Shown here piece by piece: positions 15,469-15,764 of a DNA stretch of 15,764 bases; position 1 is the stretch's first letter, and each line of letters begins with the position of its first letter. Made by a program: the position numbers and the translations under genes. Source of the stretch: Verrucomicrobia bacterium UBA740 (GTDB lineage Bacteria > Verrucomicrobiota > Kiritimatiellia > RFP12 > UBA1067). Location of the stretch: contig DBKW01000027.1 of assembly GCA_002298665.1 (NCBI GenBank), positions 1-15,764 of the forward strand, in the 5' to 3' direction. The notes under the pieces were generated by a model that did not search any database, was not told the DNA's origin, and worked only from the letters and a program-made list of their open reading frames with translations.

Positions 15469-15497
15469 ATTATAGCATAATCTGTTCCGGCTGACAA
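15469..15497 (-). promoter_or_regulatory. Strong extended -10 promoter of the glycosyltransferase gene
   Basis: On the minus strand, TTGTCA (15492-15497) and TATAAT (15469-15474) are separated by exactly 17 bases, and TGC directly precedes the -10 (extended -10). This is the best sigma-70-type promoter in the window. The expected start is near 15462. Confidence 0.85.
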
Positions 15498-15619
15498 TCC
15501 TCTGCCGAAAAAACGGAAAGCATCGCCATCTGCCATCCTTTTTCGAAGAAATTAACCCGCCCCCGCCGGCAGGGCAACACACGACCACTCAAATCCGGTC
15601 AATCCCGTCTCCCACCGCT

Positions 15620-15643
15620 CTCTACATGTTCTGTACGGTTAGT
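15620..15643. repeat. 24-base direct repeat, copy 1
   Basis: It begins CTCTAC and contains GTTCT and CGGTTA. It matches the unit at 15694-15717 at 19 of 24 positions. CGGT-TAGT-ACCG at its end forms a small inverted repeat that is not kept in copy 2. Confidence 0.6.
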
Positions 15644-15671
15644 ACCGCGTGGGCGGCAGGGGCGGGACAAC

Positions 15672-15689
15672 TAGGACGCGTAGGACGCG
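15672..15689. repeat. Tandem 9-base repeat TAGGACGCG x2
   Basis: TAGGACGCG occurs twice head to tail, at 15672-15680 and 15681-15689, directly before the second 24-base unit. Confidence 0.75.
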
Positions 15690-15693
15690 CGCC

Positions 15694-15717
15694 CTCTACT
15701 GGTTCTATGCGGTTAAT
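15694..15717. repeat. 24-base direct repeat, copy 2
   Basis: It begins CTCTAC and contains GGTTCT and CGGTTA, matching 15620-15643 at 19 of 24 positions. The start-to-start distance is 74 bases, about seven helical turns. Confidence 0.6.
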
Positions 15718-15737
15718 TATCCCTTGCGCCACGGCGC

Positions 15738-15752
15738 CCCCGCCTCAGAAAT
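15738..15752. repeat. 15-base intergenic repeat, copy 2
   Basis: This is an exact copy of CCCCGCCTCAGAAAT at 14115-14129, in the same orientation. It lies 12 bases from the window end, so any longer shared element cannot be judged. Confidence 0.6.
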
Positions 15753-15764
15753 ACGGACAGAGGG

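Larger units (their letters stand above)
15498..15764. other. Non-coding region with short direct and inverted repeats
   Basis: No supportable gene is seen in the last 267 bases on either strand. The stretch carries two near-identical 24-base units 74 bases apart, a tandem 9-base repeat, and an inverted G/C-rich pair (15556-15567 with 15655-15666, 11 of 12 matching). It also carries the second copy of the 15-base intergenic repeat. It may be a regulatory region or a small repeat element of this genome. Confidence 0.55.

Noticed and set aside
15246..15536. 96-codon minus-strand open frame upstream of the glycosyltransferase
   Set aside because: Its start lies upstream of the predicted promoter and it reads across the -10 and -35. 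The composition is low-information and no ribosome site is evident.
15540..15764. Possible CRISPR or IS end because of direct and inverted repeats
   Set aside because: There are only two imperfect 24-base units, no regular spacers, no cas genes, no transposase and no target-site duplication.

Overview
This is a G+C-rich bacterial window (by eye about 60% or more, with strong G/C preference at third codon positions). It has E. coli-like -10 boxes and clear AGGAGG-type ribosome sites. The secretin plus GspL/GspM-type genes and an outer-membrane secretin channel mean a two-membrane (Gram-negative) cell. The organism cannot be named from the sequence. A PVC-group lineage such as Kiritimatiellota, Lentisphaerota or Verrucomicrobiota is my guess from gene style only.

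Region 1 (1-5544) is the distal part of a type II secretion / type IV pilus-like cluster. It holds a GspL/PilN-type inner-membrane protein, a GspM/PilO-type protein, a large secretin (GspD) with an unusual charged coiled-coil tail, and a membrane-anchored Ala/Glu/Lys-rich coiled-coil protein of unknown function. The ATPase, platform protein and pseudopilins are not in the window and may lie upstream of base 1. The last 55 codons of an upstream gene may be present at 3-170.

Region 2 (5541-9157) is housekeeping: the ATPase YchF, transketolase, and class I PurE of purine synthesis. YchF starts inside the stop codon of the coiled-coil gene, so it is physically tied to the secretion cluster.

Region 3 (9187-13188) is a complete spermidine/putrescine-type ABC importer, potABCD. 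Every junction is a 4-base ATGA overlap. The binding protein PotD is a predicted lipoprotein. All plus-strand genes from 186 to 13188 are separated by 29 bases or less, and I see no internal promoter or terminator. They could therefore be one long transcript ending at the strong terminator at 13212-13252.

Region 4 (13281-14006, minus strand) is the rplU-rpmA ribosomal protein operon, with its own promoter and terminator facing the pot operon. Its L27 protein has an unusually short N-terminal tail. Region 5 (14007-15764) has a single glycosyltransferase-like gene on the minus strand, with a very good promoter and a leader of about 310 bases containing competing hairpins. It is flanked by non-coding DNA that carries short direct and inverted repeats.

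No tRNA, rRNA, CRISPR array, transposase or insertion sequence was seen. The least familiar parts are the secretin tail with its coiled-coil neighbour, the L27 tail, the PotD pocket changes and the repeat-bearing intergenic regions. None of these proves a new system.
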